Shown here piece by piece: positions 34,560 to 42,673 of a stretch of 64,000 nt of DNA. The position numbers were made by a program, and so were the translations under genes. Source of the DNA: Streptomyces sp. NRRL B-1347. GTDB taxonomy: Bacteria; Actinomycetota; Actinomycetes; Streptomycetales; Streptomycetaceae. The notes below the pieces were generated by a model that did not search any database, was not told where the DNA came from, and worked only from the letters and a program-made list of their open reading frames with translations. The stretch is from the NCBI RefSeq assembly GCF_000720325.1, contig NZ_JOJM01000017.1, positions 62,001 through 126,000 of the forward strand. The letters run 5' to 3'. Each line of letters opens with the position of its first letter. Positions within the stretch are counted from its first letter, which is position 1.

Positions 34560-36719
34560 TCAGCCGATCTGCACGTTCTTGTCGAGGGTGACCTGGTCGA
34601 TGTCGGAGGTGCGGACGGTCACCGCGACCTTCCAGTCGCCGGCCATGGGAATCTGCACTCCGCTCGCGCTCCAGTGTCCGGTGGCGATGCGGTCGGGGGC
34701 GACCGGCAGGGGGCCGACGTCCTTGGCCTTGAGCGTGAAGGAGATCTTCACCTCGGGGATGTCGAAGGCGCTGCCGTTGGGCCGGGTCGCGTACACGTGC
34801 AGGTCGTTGCTGCCGGTGCGGCCGGGGTCGAGTTCGAGGCGCACGGTGCCCTTGCCGTCCTGGCCGCCGGTGTCGAACGGGATCTTGATCTTGACGGGCC
34901 CCGCGGTCTGCTGCACGGACGAGGCGGTGTTCTTGGTCTCCTCCTCGGTGCGCCCCGGCTCGGTGCTGGTCAGGGCCGTGGTGACGGCGAGCAGCACGAC
35001 GGCCACGCCGACCTCGGCGAGCACCGAGCGGCGCAGACCGGAGCGGTGCGGGTCGGCGTCGCGGACGCGCTTCTCCCGGGCGGCGTCCACCGCGGCCCGC
35101 TGCCGGGCGAGCTGGGCGGCGCGCTGGTCGTCGCCACCGGCCTTGCCGCCGGACCTGGGCCTGTCGCCGGACTTGGCACCCGCCTTGCCGGTGTCCGGGC
35201 CGTCGGCCCCGGTGTTGGTTTCGGTGTTGGTGTCGGTGTTGGTGTCCACCGACGCCGACACCCCGGTCTTGGAGCTGTGCGCGACGGCGACGGGCTTCTT
35301 CTTCTTGGTGCCGGCGCCCTTGCTCGTGGAGCCCTTGGCGGCCGTGGAATTCTTGGCGGCCGTGGAGCCCTTGGCGGTGGCGGAGTTCTTGGCGGTGGTG
35401 GTGGCGGTCCGGCTGCGCTGCTCGACGACCGCCGCGGCGGCCGCCTCGGGTGCCAGGCCGCCCGCCTCGGCGATGATGCGCCCGGTCCAGCGCCGGGACA
35501 CCGAGGCGATGCCGACGAGGACGACGACGAGCCCGATCTTGATCAGGAGCAGCTGTCCGTAGTCGGTCTCCACGAGCGCGGTCCAGGAACCGACCTGCCG
35601 CCACGACTGGTAGAGCCCGGTCGCCGCGAGCGCGACGACGCTGCCGAAGGCCACCGCGGAGAAGCGCCGTACGGCACTCGCGTCGATCAGCGGCGCCCGG
35701 TACAGGCACAGCAGCAGGGCCACGACCCCGCCGAGCCAGACGGCGACGGCGAGCAGGTGCAGCACGTCGACGGGCATGGCGAGCCCGGCCTGGATGCCGG
35801 TCGACGCGTGCTCGGCGAGCGCCCAGGTCGCGGCTATGCCGATGGCGACGACACCGCCGCCGATGGCCAGGCCGAAGGCGAGGTCCCGCTTCTCCTTGGG
35901 GTCCTCGCGCTTGTCGTACGCGCCGAACAGGACGGCGATGAACAGCGCGGCGGCCGCGAGGAGCAGCAGTCGCGAGACGAGCGCGGCGCCCGTCTTGGTC
36001 TGCAGGACGTCGCCCAGCTTCGCGAGGTCGAAGGCGTCGGCGAGCTTGCCGGAGCCGGTGTAGGGCGCGCGGAGCAGGAGCGTCGCCAGGGTGGCGCCGG
36101 TCAAGGTGAGCCAGCCGGAGACGACCAGGCGCTGGAGCGGCCGGACGCCCGCGCCGCGCGGCCAGCAGCCGAGGACGAAGGCGGCCCCGCCGACGACGAC
36201 GATGTACCCGGCGTACGCGAGGTAGCGCGCCGTGTCGTAGAGCTTGCCGACGAGGCCGCCGCCGACCTCCTGGTCGGGCAGCGCGACCTTGGTGTCGGAC
36301 GGCGCGCCGATGGAGAAGGTGAAGGCCCCGGCGATGGGGTGGCTGTCGGCGGAGACGACCTGGTAGGCGACGGTGAAGGTGCCGTCCGGCAGGCCGGGCT
36401 TCAGCTTCACGCCGTACGTGGTGGAGCCGAGGTCGGTGGTCTTGCCGGTGTCGGCGCGCTTGCCCGCGGGGTCGAGGACCCGTACCGAGCCGTCGGACAT
36501 GGCGACCTTCTCGGAGAAGGTCAGGGACACCTGGTCGGGTGCCTTGGCGACCACCGCCCCCCGCTTGGGGTCGCTGTCGGTCAGCGCGGCGTGCGCGCCG
36601 GCGGGCGCCGCGGTGGCGAGGACGGCGCCGAGCACGGCGGCGGCCAGGGTCGCGGCGACGAGCAACAGGCGCCCGAGTCCGGCGAGGCCAGGACCCGGGC
36701 GGGGAGCGGTGGTCCGCAT
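34560..36719 (-). CDS. CopCD-type copper protein with extra C-terminal domain
   Basis: The protein has 719 residues from ATG 36719. A frame further upstream is antisense repeat of the next gene. The order is a signal peptide ending APAGA, a CopC domain (HAALTDSDPKRGAVV, then ADSHPIAGAFTFSIG) with the N-terminal His copper ligand, and about eight CopD membrane helices. A Lys/Ala/Thr/Asn-rich low-complexity linker (residues about 440-540, e.g. STAAKNSTAAKGST, TNTDTNTETN) comes next, then another TM helix. The last part is a beta-rich extracytoplasmic domain resembling YtkA/FixH-like proteins. CopCD carries copper across or to the membrane. It sits between dtpA and ecuC on one strand. Confidence 0.9.
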   Translation of the reverse strand: MRTTAPRPGPGLAGLGRLLLVAATLAAAVLGAVLATAAPAGAHAALTDSDPKRGAVVAKAPDQVSLTFSEKVAMSDGSVRVLDPAGKRADTGKTTDLGSTTYGVKLKPGLPDGTFTVAYQVVSADSHPIAGAFTFSIGAPSDTKVALPDQEVGGGLVGKLYDTARYLAYAGYIVVVGGAAFVLGCWPRGAGVRPLQRLVVSGWLTLTGATLATLLLRAPYTGSGKLADAFDLAKLGDVLQTKTGAALVSRLLLLAAAALFIAVLFGAYDKREDPKEKRDLAFGLAIGGGVVAIGIAATWALAEHASTGIQAGLAMPVDVLHLLAVAVWLGGVVALLLCLYRAPLIDASAVRRFSAVAFGSVVALAATGLYQSWRQVGSWTALVETDYGQLLLIKIGLVVVLVGIASVSRRWTGRIIAEAGGLAPEAAAAAVVEQRSRTATTTAKNSATAKGSTAAKNSTAAKGSTSKGAGTKKKKPVAVAHSSKTGVSASVDTNTDTNTETNTGADGPDTGKAGAKSGDRPRSGGKAGGDDQRAAQLARQRAAVDAAREKRVRDADPHRSGLRRSVLAEVGVAVVLLAVTTALTSTEPGRTEEETKNTASSVQQTAGPVKIKIPFDTGGQDGKGTVRLELDPGRTGSNDLHVYATRPNGSAFDIPEVKISFTLKAKDVGPLPVAPDRIATGHWSASGVQIPMAGDWKVAVTVRTSDIDQVTLDKNVQIG

Positions 36720-36735
36720 CAACTCTTCAGTCCCC

Positions 36736-37434
36736 TCAGTGCGACGAGTGCGAGGCGTGCGACGAGTGCGAGGCGTGCTGCTCGGCATTGGAGCCGTCGG
36801 TCTTGGAACCGTCAGCCTTGGAACCGTCGGTCTTGTGACCGTCGGCCGGGGCGTGCTGGTCGTGCTCCGAGTGCTTCTTCGGGTCGCCGGAGTGCGTCTT
36901 CTTGCCGGAGTCCGCCTTCGGGTTGTACGTCGCCGCCTTCACCGGCATCTCGACCGTGATCGGGTCCGACTTCTCGAAGCGGAACGTGACCTTGACCTTG
37001 TCGCCCTGCTTGGGCTTGTGCTTCAGCTGCTCGAGCATGATGTGGTTGCCGCCGCGGGCGAAGACGAGCTCGCCGTTCGCGGGCACGGCGAAGGACTTCT
37101 GCTCCTTCATCGTGCCGCCCTTGGTGGCGTGCAGGGTCACGCTGCCCGCGAGCGGGCTGGACGCCGAGACGAGCTTGTCGGCGGCGCCCTCGTTGGTGAG
37201 CGTGAAGAAGCCGCCCGCCATGTCGTCCATGGCGGGGACGGGGACGTAGGCGCCGCTGACCTTCAGCTCGGGCTTCGCGGCCGCGCCGGCCGAGGCCTCG
37301 GAGCTCTTGTCGCCCTTGGCGGCCTTGGCACCCTTGTCGTTCTTGTCGTCGTTGCAGCCGGTCAGGGCCAGGCCCGCCGCCAGTGCTATGGCACAGCCGG
37401 TGAGGAGGCGGCGCCGGGTGGTGCGGTGGTTCAC
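36736..37434 (-). CDS. ecuC: Extracytoplasmic copper chaperone ECuC (PCuAC family)
   Basis: The protein has 232 residues from GTG 37434, overlapping the sco stop by 4 bases. The lipoprotein signal ends LALTGC. The PCuAC domain has the copper ligands in LHATKGGTM and NHIML. A His/Lys/Ser/Asp-rich tail follows, with DGSKADGSKTDGS repeats and ending HASHSSHASHSSH. It may be an additional low-affinity metal-buffering arm. In S. lividans the orthologue passes Cu(I) to Sco for cytochrome c oxidase assembly and for GlxA. Coupling to sco supports that partnership. Confidence 0.93.
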   Translation of the reverse strand: MNHRTTRRRLLTGCAIALAAGLALTGCNDDKNDKGAKAAKGDKSSEASAGAAAKPELKVSGAYVPVPAMDDMAGGFFTLTNEGAADKLVSASSPLAGSVTLHATKGGTMKEQKSFAVPANGELVFARGGNHIMLEQLKHKPKQGDKVKVTFRFEKSDPITVEMPVKAATYNPKADSGKKTHSGDPKKHSEHDQHAPADGHKTDGSKADGSKTDGSNAEQHASHSSHASHSSH

Positions 37435-38156
37435 GGGTTCTGTCCCTTGATGATCTTGGGGAGGTCCTGCGCGTACTCTTCGGCGCGGGTGTCCTGGCCG
37501 TTGTAGACGACGTATCCGGCGTCGGTCTTCGGGGAGAAGGCCATGACCTGGGTGCCGTGCATCGACTCGACCTTGCCGTTCTTGAGCTTCTTGGACGGCT
37601 CGATGCTGATGCCGATCGTCCGGGCGCTGGCCTGGATGGTCGGGAAGTCACCGGTCAGACCGATGAACTCGGGGTCCTGGGCCTTCAGCCACTTGCCGAG
37701 TTCCTTGGAGGTGTCCCGCTCGGGGTCGGTGGTCACGAAGACGACCTGGAGCTTGTCGAGCTCCGCCTTGGTGACGGTCTTCTTGCGCAGCATGTCCTTC
37801 TTGGCGACGGCGATGTTGCTCATCGTCAGCGGGCAGACGTCCGGGCAGTTGGTGTAGCCGAAGTACAGGAGCACCGGCTTGCCCTTGGTCCGCTCGCGCA
37901 GGTCGTACTTCTTGCCGTGGGTGTCGGTGAGGACCAGGTCCGGCTTCTTGAACGGCTTGTCGAGGACGGTCGCCGCCTGCTTCGACTCCGCCTCCATGGA
38001 GACGTCGGCGATCGGCTTGTCCTTCTTGTCGCCGTCGTCACTGCCGCAGGCGGTCAGCGTGAGCCCCGCGGCGGCGAGCAGGGCGGCGCCGGCGAGCGCG
38101 CGCCTCTTCGTGGTCTTCGGGCCCGACGTGGTGGTCTGGTTGCTCAACTTGCGCAT
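37431..38156 (-). CDS. sco: Sco1/SenC copper metallochaperone
   Basis: The protein has 241 residues from ATG 38156, with a lipoprotein signal (LLAAAGLTLTAC). The thioredoxin-like fold carries the copper site C-x3-C in YTNCPDVCPLT and the third ligand His in MHGTQVMAF. Sco loads copper into the CuA centre of cytochrome c oxidase and, in Streptomyces, supports morphological development. It is translationally coupled to ecuC downstream. It is separated from the YcnI-like gene by 92 bp, so both could be one transcription unit. Confidence 0.95.
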   Translation of the reverse strand: MRKLSNQTTTSGPKTTKRRALAGAALLAAAGLTLTACGSDDGDKKDKPIADVSMEAESKQAATVLDKPFKKPDLVLTDTHGKKYDLRERTKGKPVLLYFGYTNCPDVCPLTMSNIAVAKKDMLRKKTVTKAELDKLQVVFVTTDPERDTSKELGKWLKAQDPEFIGLTGDFPTIQASARTIGISIEPSKKLKNGKVESMHGTQVMAFSPKTDAGYVVYNGQDTRAEEYAQDLPKIIKGQNP

Positions 38157-38248
38157 ACGAAAATGTCCCAGATGTGAGGGGGCCGGGACGCGCCGGGGCC
38201 GGGTGTCCGGCGGCGGCGCGTCCCGAGGGCGGCCGAGGCGGCGACGCC

Positions 38249-39004
38249 TCAGCTGGTGGCGCGGCGGCGCTGGGCGACGACGCCGAAGGCCACGCCCGCG
38301 ATGCCGACGACGATGCCGACGATGCCGAGGGTGCGGGCGGTGGTGTCGCTGCTGTCGCCGTCCGACGCGGTCTCCTGCTTGGCGTCACCGGACTTGGCGT
38401 CGGACTTGTCGTCCTTGGCGGCGGAGGCGCCGTGGTGGTCGTCGGACGCGGCGGTCAGCTGGAGCGTCGGCGCCGGGTACTCCGGCTCCTCGTCGCCCTT
38501 CTGCGGCTCGATCCAGCGGACGACTTCCTTGTTGTCGTACGTCTGCAGGGCCTTGAAGACCAGCTGGTCGGCGTCCTCGGGGAGCTGGCCGATGGACAGC
38601 GGGAACTTCTGGAAGTAGCCGGGCTCGACGCCCTTGCCGTCGGCGGTCCAGGTGACCTTGGAGACGGCCTCGTTGATCTTCTCGCCGTGGATCTCGATCG
38701 GCTTGTCGAGCTTGGCCTTGGTGACCTTCGCCTTCCAGCCGGGCACGGGCTGCGGCATCACGGACGCGAGCGGGTGGTCGGCGGGGAAGCTGACCTCGAG
38801 CTTGGTCGTCGAGGCGTCGTCGCGCTCGTTGGGGACCTTGAAGTTGACGGTCGCGTAGCCGCCCTTGGCGGCCTGGCCCTCGGGGCTGACGCTGACGTGC
38901 GCGAACGCGGGCACGGAGAGCAGCAGGACGGCGGAGGCGGCGACGCCGCCCACGACGGAGGCGCGGGTGAGGGCGGCGGACTTCGGGGACTTCTGGGTCG
39001 TCAT
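38249..39004 (-). CDS. YcnI-like (DUF1775) copper-associated protein
   Basis: The protein has 251 residues from ATG 39004 (GGAG nine bases upstream). The longer frame to 39184 is Arg/Ala-rich and rejected. After the signal peptide (VLLLSVPAFA) the mature protein begins with His, the mononuclear copper ligand in this family, followed by VSVSPEGQAAKGGYATVNFKVPNE. The conserved Trp is in KVTWTADG. The C-terminus has a Lys/Asp/Ser linker and one TM helix (LGIVGIVVGIAGVAFGVVAQRRR), anchoring it outside the membrane. It is the upstream gene of the copper locus. Confidence 0.9.
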   Translation of the reverse strand: MTTQKSPKSAALTRASVVGGVAASAVLLLSVPAFAHVSVSPEGQAAKGGYATVNFKVPNERDDASTTKLEVSFPADHPLASVMPQPVPGWKAKVTKAKLDKPIEIHGEKINEAVSKVTWTADGKGVEPGYFQKFPLSIGQLPEDADQLVFKALQTYDNKEVVRWIEPQKGDEEPEYPAPTLQLTAASDDHHGASAAKDDKSDAKSGDAKQETASDGDSSDTTARTLGIVGIVVGIAGVAFGVVAQRRRATS

Positions 39005-39188
39005 GACGGAGTGCTCCAGTTTCGGCAGGAGTGCGCGGCGACCGGCCCGTCGTGGCGGGACCCGTGGGGCCCCGGTGAGCGGAGGCACGGCCGTGCGTAC
39101 GTGAGAAGTGCGGGAAGGGGACGCGGTGCGGCGGGCCCGAGGGCCACGCGCACGTGCGGACGCGCCGCGCGGCACCCCTCCCACAGCA

Positions 39189-39247
39189 GTACGTCAGTAC
39201 GGCCGTACGTCACTCGGTACGTCGGTACGTCATGGCGTACGCGTACG
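39189..39247. repeat. Phased GTAC repeats upstream of the copper locus
   Basis: Seven GTAC tetramers start at 39189, 39197, 39205, 39217, 39225, 39237 and 39243, several within an 8-bp GTACGTC(A/G) unit. They lie 185-245 bp upstream of the YcnI-like start and directly beside the end of the neighbouring membrane-protein gene. Confidence 0.6.
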
Positions 39248-39269
39248 GCGGCGCGTGGAGCGGTCCGCG

Positions 39270-40103
39270 TCAGGCGGCGAGCGAGAACGCGGCGGTCGCG
39301 GGCGGGCCGCGCCGGATCACCGTGTGCTGGAGCACGGCCGCCCGGAGCTTCGGCGGCACGAGGGCGCGGGCCGCGCGCGCAGGGCCGGAGGCCTGGTCCG
39401 GCGCACCGGAGAGCCCGGCGCGCAGCGCGCGGACCAGAGCCAGGGCGGCGCGCAGCGAACGCATGAGCGCCCCTTGGGCGACCCCCTGCGCTCCCTGGGC
39501 GGAGAGCCTGACGAGCCGCATGAGCGCGACGTCGCCGCGGCGCAGCAGCCAGCCCGCGGCCACCGCCGCGAGCACGTGCGCGAGCAGCATCGGCAGCGAC
39601 GGCAGGACGGACATCGCCGAGTCCGTCATCGAGGTCTGCGCGGCCGCCGCCTCGCCCGTGGCGTGGGCGTGCGCGCCGTGGCCGCCGGACGGGTCGACGC
39701 CCGCGGTCTCCAGGATCTGCCGGGCCTGGACGGGGGTGATGGTCGCCCCGCCCGCTCCGCACACGATGCGAGCCGCGCGCTCGACGAGCGAACCGCCGCC
39801 CGTGCCGCCCGCGGTCATGGCCGTGCCGTGCTGGCCGAGCCCGAACAGCGCGTGCAGCCCGAGCTGCCCGACCGCGAGCGCCCCCGCGATGCCCGGGAGC
39901 GACCGCTCCCGTCCGGCGAGGGGCACCGCGAGCACGAGCACGGCGAGGAACCCGGCGCCGAGCGTCCACAGCGGGACGGTGGCGCAGGAAGCGAGTACAT
40001 GGCCCCCGGCGGACAGCACGAGGCAGACCGCGGCGAACATCGCGGCCCGCAGCAGCCGGAGATCGGCTCCGGCGCGCGCCTGGCGCTGGTGGGGGGCAGT
40101 CAT
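39270..40103 (-). CDS. Integral membrane protein, unknown function
   Basis: The protein has 277 residues from ATG 40103. Four to five hydrophobic segments are visible: LRAAMFAAVCLVLSAGGHVLA, VPLWTLGAGFLAVLVLAVPLAG, GIAGALAVGQLGLHALFGLG, and LPSLPMLLAHVLAAVAAGWLL. Several membrane His residues (GGHVLA, GLHALFGLGQHG) and a His/Gly patch (GGHGAHAHATGE) could bind metal. I do not recognise a named family. Its place next to the YcnI/Sco/ECuC genes on the same strand suggests a role in copper, but that is only context. Confidence 0.75.
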   Translation of the reverse strand: MTAPHQRQARAGADLRLLRAAMFAAVCLVLSAGGHVLASCATVPLWTLGAGFLAVLVLAVPLAGRERSLPGIAGALAVGQLGLHALFGLGQHGTAMTAGGTGGGSLVERAARIVCGAGGATITPVQARQILETAGVDPSGGHGAHAHATGEAAAAQTSMTDSAMSVLPSLPMLLAHVLAAVAAGWLLRRGDVALMRLVRLSAQGAQGVAQGALMRSLRAALALVRALRAGLSGAPDQASGPARAARALVPPKLRAAVLQHTVIRRGPPATAAFSLAA

Positions 40104-40423
40104 GGCCGGGCCATCATCGCACTGGGCCGCCCCGCCCCGTGCGGCAGGTCCGCAAGCTCCCGTCCATGCCGCAAGGCGACGGAATCACCCGGAATGAGCC
40201 ATAAGGACGAGGAAGTCCCTGATAGGGCCGACTCCGGGAATCACACGGCCCCGTGCCGGGTAGGCGCAGCCATATGTCCCGCTACACCGGACACAGCCCT
40301 CGCCGCGTCCGCCGTATGGGCGGCGTCACGTCAACTGGGCGCTTATCCCGGGGCGCTGGCGGCAATACGTATCGGTATGTCGAGCCGCGGCCAGAGGGCT
40401 GGAGCATGCCAGGAGGCTGAAGC
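40104..40423. other. 320-bp divergent intergenic region
   Basis: The region lies between the leftward membrane-protein gene and the rightward HATPase gene. It is AT-richer towards the right (GGGCGCTTATCCCGGG, AATACGTATCGGTAT), as expected for promoters. An open frame from 40195 that ends in the HATPase start shows poor coding bias and was not accepted. Confidence 0.5.
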
Positions 40424-41008
40424 ATGAGCATCTGGTGGTCCCTCCATTTGCGGCGCGAAGCCGCGAGCGTCCCGCTCGCGAGGCGCCTGCTCATCGGCAC
40501 GATGGAGACGGCCGGGGTGGATCCGGACGTCTCGTACGACCTGTCGCTCGCGCTCACCGAGGCCTGTGCGAACGCGGTGGAGCACGGCGGCGCGACGGGC
40601 ACCGCGGCGGGTGCGTACCGCGTGACCGCCTATCTCGACGGCGAGAAGTGCCGCATCGAGGTCGCCGACTCCGGGCCCGGCCTGCCGCCGGGCCGGGTCT
40701 TCATGAGTGCCGCGAACACCCCCGCCACGAGGGTGAAGGGCAGGAGAGGCACCGGGCGCGGCCGCCGCACGCGCCGCCGCGCGGGCACGCAGGCCGCCCA
40801 GGGCCAGCGCCAGTCCCGGACCCAGGGCCCGCCCTCCGCGCCCGCGCCGCCCTCCGAGTTCGCCGAGAGCGGCCGCGGTCTGTGTCTCATCCGGGAGCTC
40901 GCCGACGACGTGCACTTCGGCAACAGGCCGGGCCGCGACGGCGGCGCGGTGATCAGCTTCGACAAGATCCTCAAGTGGCGCGAGGACGCCCCGCTGGCAG
41001 CCGTGTGA
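40424..41008 (+). CDS. ATP-binding anti-sigma-factor-like protein (HATPase_c_2)
   Basis: The protein has 194 residues from ATG 40424 with AGGAGG eight bases upstream. It is of the RsbW/SpoIIAB serine-kinase type found in many copies in Streptomyces. The N box is TEACANAVEHGG, G1 is VADSGPGLPPG, and G2 is ESGRGLCLIRELADD. Between G1 and G2 lies an inserted basic/Gln/Pro-rich stretch of about 55 residues (GRRGTGRGRRTRRR) that is not part of the fold. It probably controls a sigma factor or anti-anti-sigma factor. No partner gene is adjacent. Confidence 0.85.
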   Translation: MSIWWSLHLRREAASVPLARRLLIGTMETAGVDPDVSYDLSLALTEACANAVEHGGATGTAAGAYRVTAYLDGEKCRIEVADSGPGLPPGRVFMSAANTPATRVKGRRGTGRGRRTRRRAGTQAAQGQRQSRTQGPPSAPAPPSEFAESGRGLCLIRELADDVHFGNRPGRDGGAVISFDKILKWREDAPLAAV

Positions 41009-41060
41009 GCCACCCGGGGCCCGCCGGAGCAGGACCAGGTATCCGGACCGGGGCCGGGAC

Positions 41061-41894
41061 TCAGCCCCGCACCGCCGCCGCATACGTGTCGAGAGCGGAG
41101 CGAGGGGCGCGGCCGAGGAGCGCACGCAGGGCGTTGTCCGCTATGGAGGTGCCGTCGAGGAAGCCGCCCGCTATCGACGCGTACGTGCTGAGCAGCATCG
41201 GCACCTGGAAGGGCAGGGCCTGCCCGGCCTCCGTGATCGCGGCGCGGGTCGCCTCCAGACCGCCCGGCTCGTACGAACCGCCGGTCGCCGCGGCCAGGTC
41301 GGCGCCGCCGAGGGGCTCCTCGCCGACGAGCTCGTACGTGCGCCCCGCGTGGGCGGCGGGGGCCGTGGCCACCCGGACGGCGACCTCGGCCAGGTCCTCG
41401 CGGGCGACCGCGGCGAGCCGCCCGTCGCCGAGCGGCGCGGCTATCGTCCCGTCCGGGCCGGGGGCGGCTATGGCGGCGAGGAACTCCGCGTACAGGCCGT
41501 TGCGCAGCACCGTCCAGTTCAGGGAGGAGCGGCGCAGTCTGCGCTCGGTCCAGCGGTGGGCGAGCGCGTACGTCAGATGGTCGCCGTCGCCGCTCAGGCT
41601 GGTGTAGACGAGGTGGCCGACGCCTGCCTTCTCGGCGGCGGTGATCACGGCCTCGTGCCGGGCGACGACCACGTCGTCCTCGGCGGCGCCCGCGGAGATC
41701 ACGAGGAGCGTGTCCACACCGGTGAAGTCCAGGGAATCCGGGTCGTCGAAGTCCACGCGGCGCTGGCCGGGCGCGGGGTCGCGGGTGCCGACCACGAACG
41801 GCGCGGCCGCGTGGCCCGAGTCGGCTGCGCGGTCCGCGAGCTTGGTGGTGATGAGCCGGCCGAGTGCGCCGGTGGCGCCGGTGATGAGCAGCAT
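41061..41894 (-). CDS. NmrA-like NAD(P)-binding protein
   Basis: The protein has 277 residues from ATG 41894. The longer frame is antisense to the HxlR gene. It has an N-terminal Rossmann motif MLLITGATGALGRLI, then VDTLLVISAGAAEDD and GVGHLVYTSLSGDGDHLTY, and the tail region of NmrA/QorB-like quinone oxidoreductases and sensors. The gene is divergent from an HxlR regulator, the usual arrangement for HxlR-controlled NAD(P)H:quinone or aldehyde-stress reductases. It is most likely the target of that regulator. A perfect palindrome lies in the 121-bp divergent gap. Confidence 0.85.
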   Translation of the reverse strand: MLLITGATGALGRLITTKLADRAADSGHAAAPFVVGTRDPAPGQRRVDFDDPDSLDFTGVDTLLVISAGAAEDDVVVARHEAVITAAEKAGVGHLVYTSLSGDGDHLTYALAHRWTERRLRRSSLNWTVLRNGLYAEFLAAIAAPGPDGTIAAPLGDGRLAAVAREDLAEVAVRVATAPAAHAGRTYELVGEEPLGGADLAAATGGSYEPGGLEATRAAITEAGQALPFQVPMLLSTYASIAGGFLDGTSIADNALRALLGRAPRSALDTYAAAVRG

Positions 41895-41971
41895 GGGAAC
41901 GATCCCCCGGAACGAGCAGTTGAATGAGGTGACGACCGGTGCGGGAAGAGGTGCTGCGCACTCGGTACGTG

Positions 41972-41989
41972 ACCATCGTGTTCGATGGT
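41972..41989. promoter_or_regulatory. Candidate HxlR operator
   Basis: ACCATCG (41972-41978) and CGATGGT (41983-41989) form a perfect 7-bp inverted repeat with a 4-bp centre. It lies 27 bp upstream of the hxlR-type start and 78 bp upstream of the divergent reductase gene. HxlR-family proteins typically bind such palindromes in divergent promoters. Confidence 0.6.
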
Positions 41990-42015
41990 GGGGGATCGCG
42001 TAAGGAGGCACTTTG

Positions 42016-42525
42016 ATGTCAGCGGGGCACACGGCTGTAACCACCCCCGGGGCCAGTACGGCCGGGGTTTCCGGGGCAGCGCCCGCCGCGGCGCCCGAGG
42101 GGGAAGTGTCCGCAGCGGCGCTCAAGACGCTCGTCGGCGAGCCCGTGATCGCGTGCGAGACGCCGCAGGACGAGTGCGGGGTCAGAGACGTCCTGGACCG
42201 GCTCGGCGACAAGTGGTCGGTGTACGTCGTGGTCGAACTGGCAGGCGGCGTACTGCGGTTCAAGGAGCTCCAGCGCCGCATCCACGGCGGCATCTCGCAG
42301 CGCATGCTCACGCTGACGGTGCGCCGCCTGGAGCGGGACGGCCTGGTGAAGCGCACGGTGCACCCGACGATCCCGCCGCAGGTGGAGTACGAGCTGACGG
42401 AGATGGGCCACAGCCTGACCCACCTCATCAAGTCCCTCGCCGACTGGTCGATAGCCCACCGCCCGGCCATAGCGGCGGCACGCGAGGCGTACGACGGGGC
42501 GCAGGAGACCGCCGCCTCCCGTTAG
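42016..42525 (+). CDS. HxlR-family transcriptional regulator
   Basis: The protein has 169 residues from ATG 42016, with AAGGAGG seven bases before it. After a 35-residue Ala/Pro-rich leader the HxlR winged helix starts: CGVRDVLDRLGDKWSVYVVVELAGGVLRFKELQRRIHGGISQRMLTLTVRRLERDGLVKRTVHPTIPPQVEYELTEMG. It has a Cys (in DECGVRDV) at the place where redox-sensing members carry their reactive cysteine. A second Cys lies just upstream (IACETPQDEC). It probably controls the divergent NAD(P)-binding protein in response to electrophile or redox stress. Confidence 0.92.
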   Translation: MSAGHTAVTTPGASTAGVSGAAPAAAPEGEVSAAALKTLVGEPVIACETPQDECGVRDVLDRLGDKWSVYVVVELAGGVLRFKELQRRIHGGISQRMLTLTVRRLERDGLVKRTVHPTIPPQVEYELTEMGHSLTHLIKSLADWSIAHRPAIAAAREAYDGAQETAASR

Positions 42526-42578
42526 CCGTCTTCCGCTGGCGGAGGCCTCGGCAGGCAAGGGCGCCGCAGCGCCTCAAC

Positions 42579-42604
42579 TTGCCATTACGGCAACAACAGT
42601 TGCC
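42579..42604. promoter_or_regulatory. Overlapping TTGCC/GGCAA palindromes before the cupin gene
   Basis: TTGCC-N5-GGCAA (42579-42593) overlaps a second perfect repeat GGCAAC-N4-GTTGCC (42589-42604), 70-95 bp upstream of the cupin start. The shared central half-site suggests an operator for a dimeric regulator that can bind two registers. The regulator is unknown. Confidence 0.45.
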
Positions 42605-42673
42605 GCCTCCAAGGTGACGACCGCAGCCTGGTCCCAGTCCAGAAGGCGCTCGAAACCGTCAGGAGGCCACACG

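Noticed and set aside
40195..40427. 77-codon frame ending in the start codon of the HATPase gene
   Set aside because: Third-position GC is not raised, there is no good ribosome-binding site, and the HATPase gene has its own AGGAGG.
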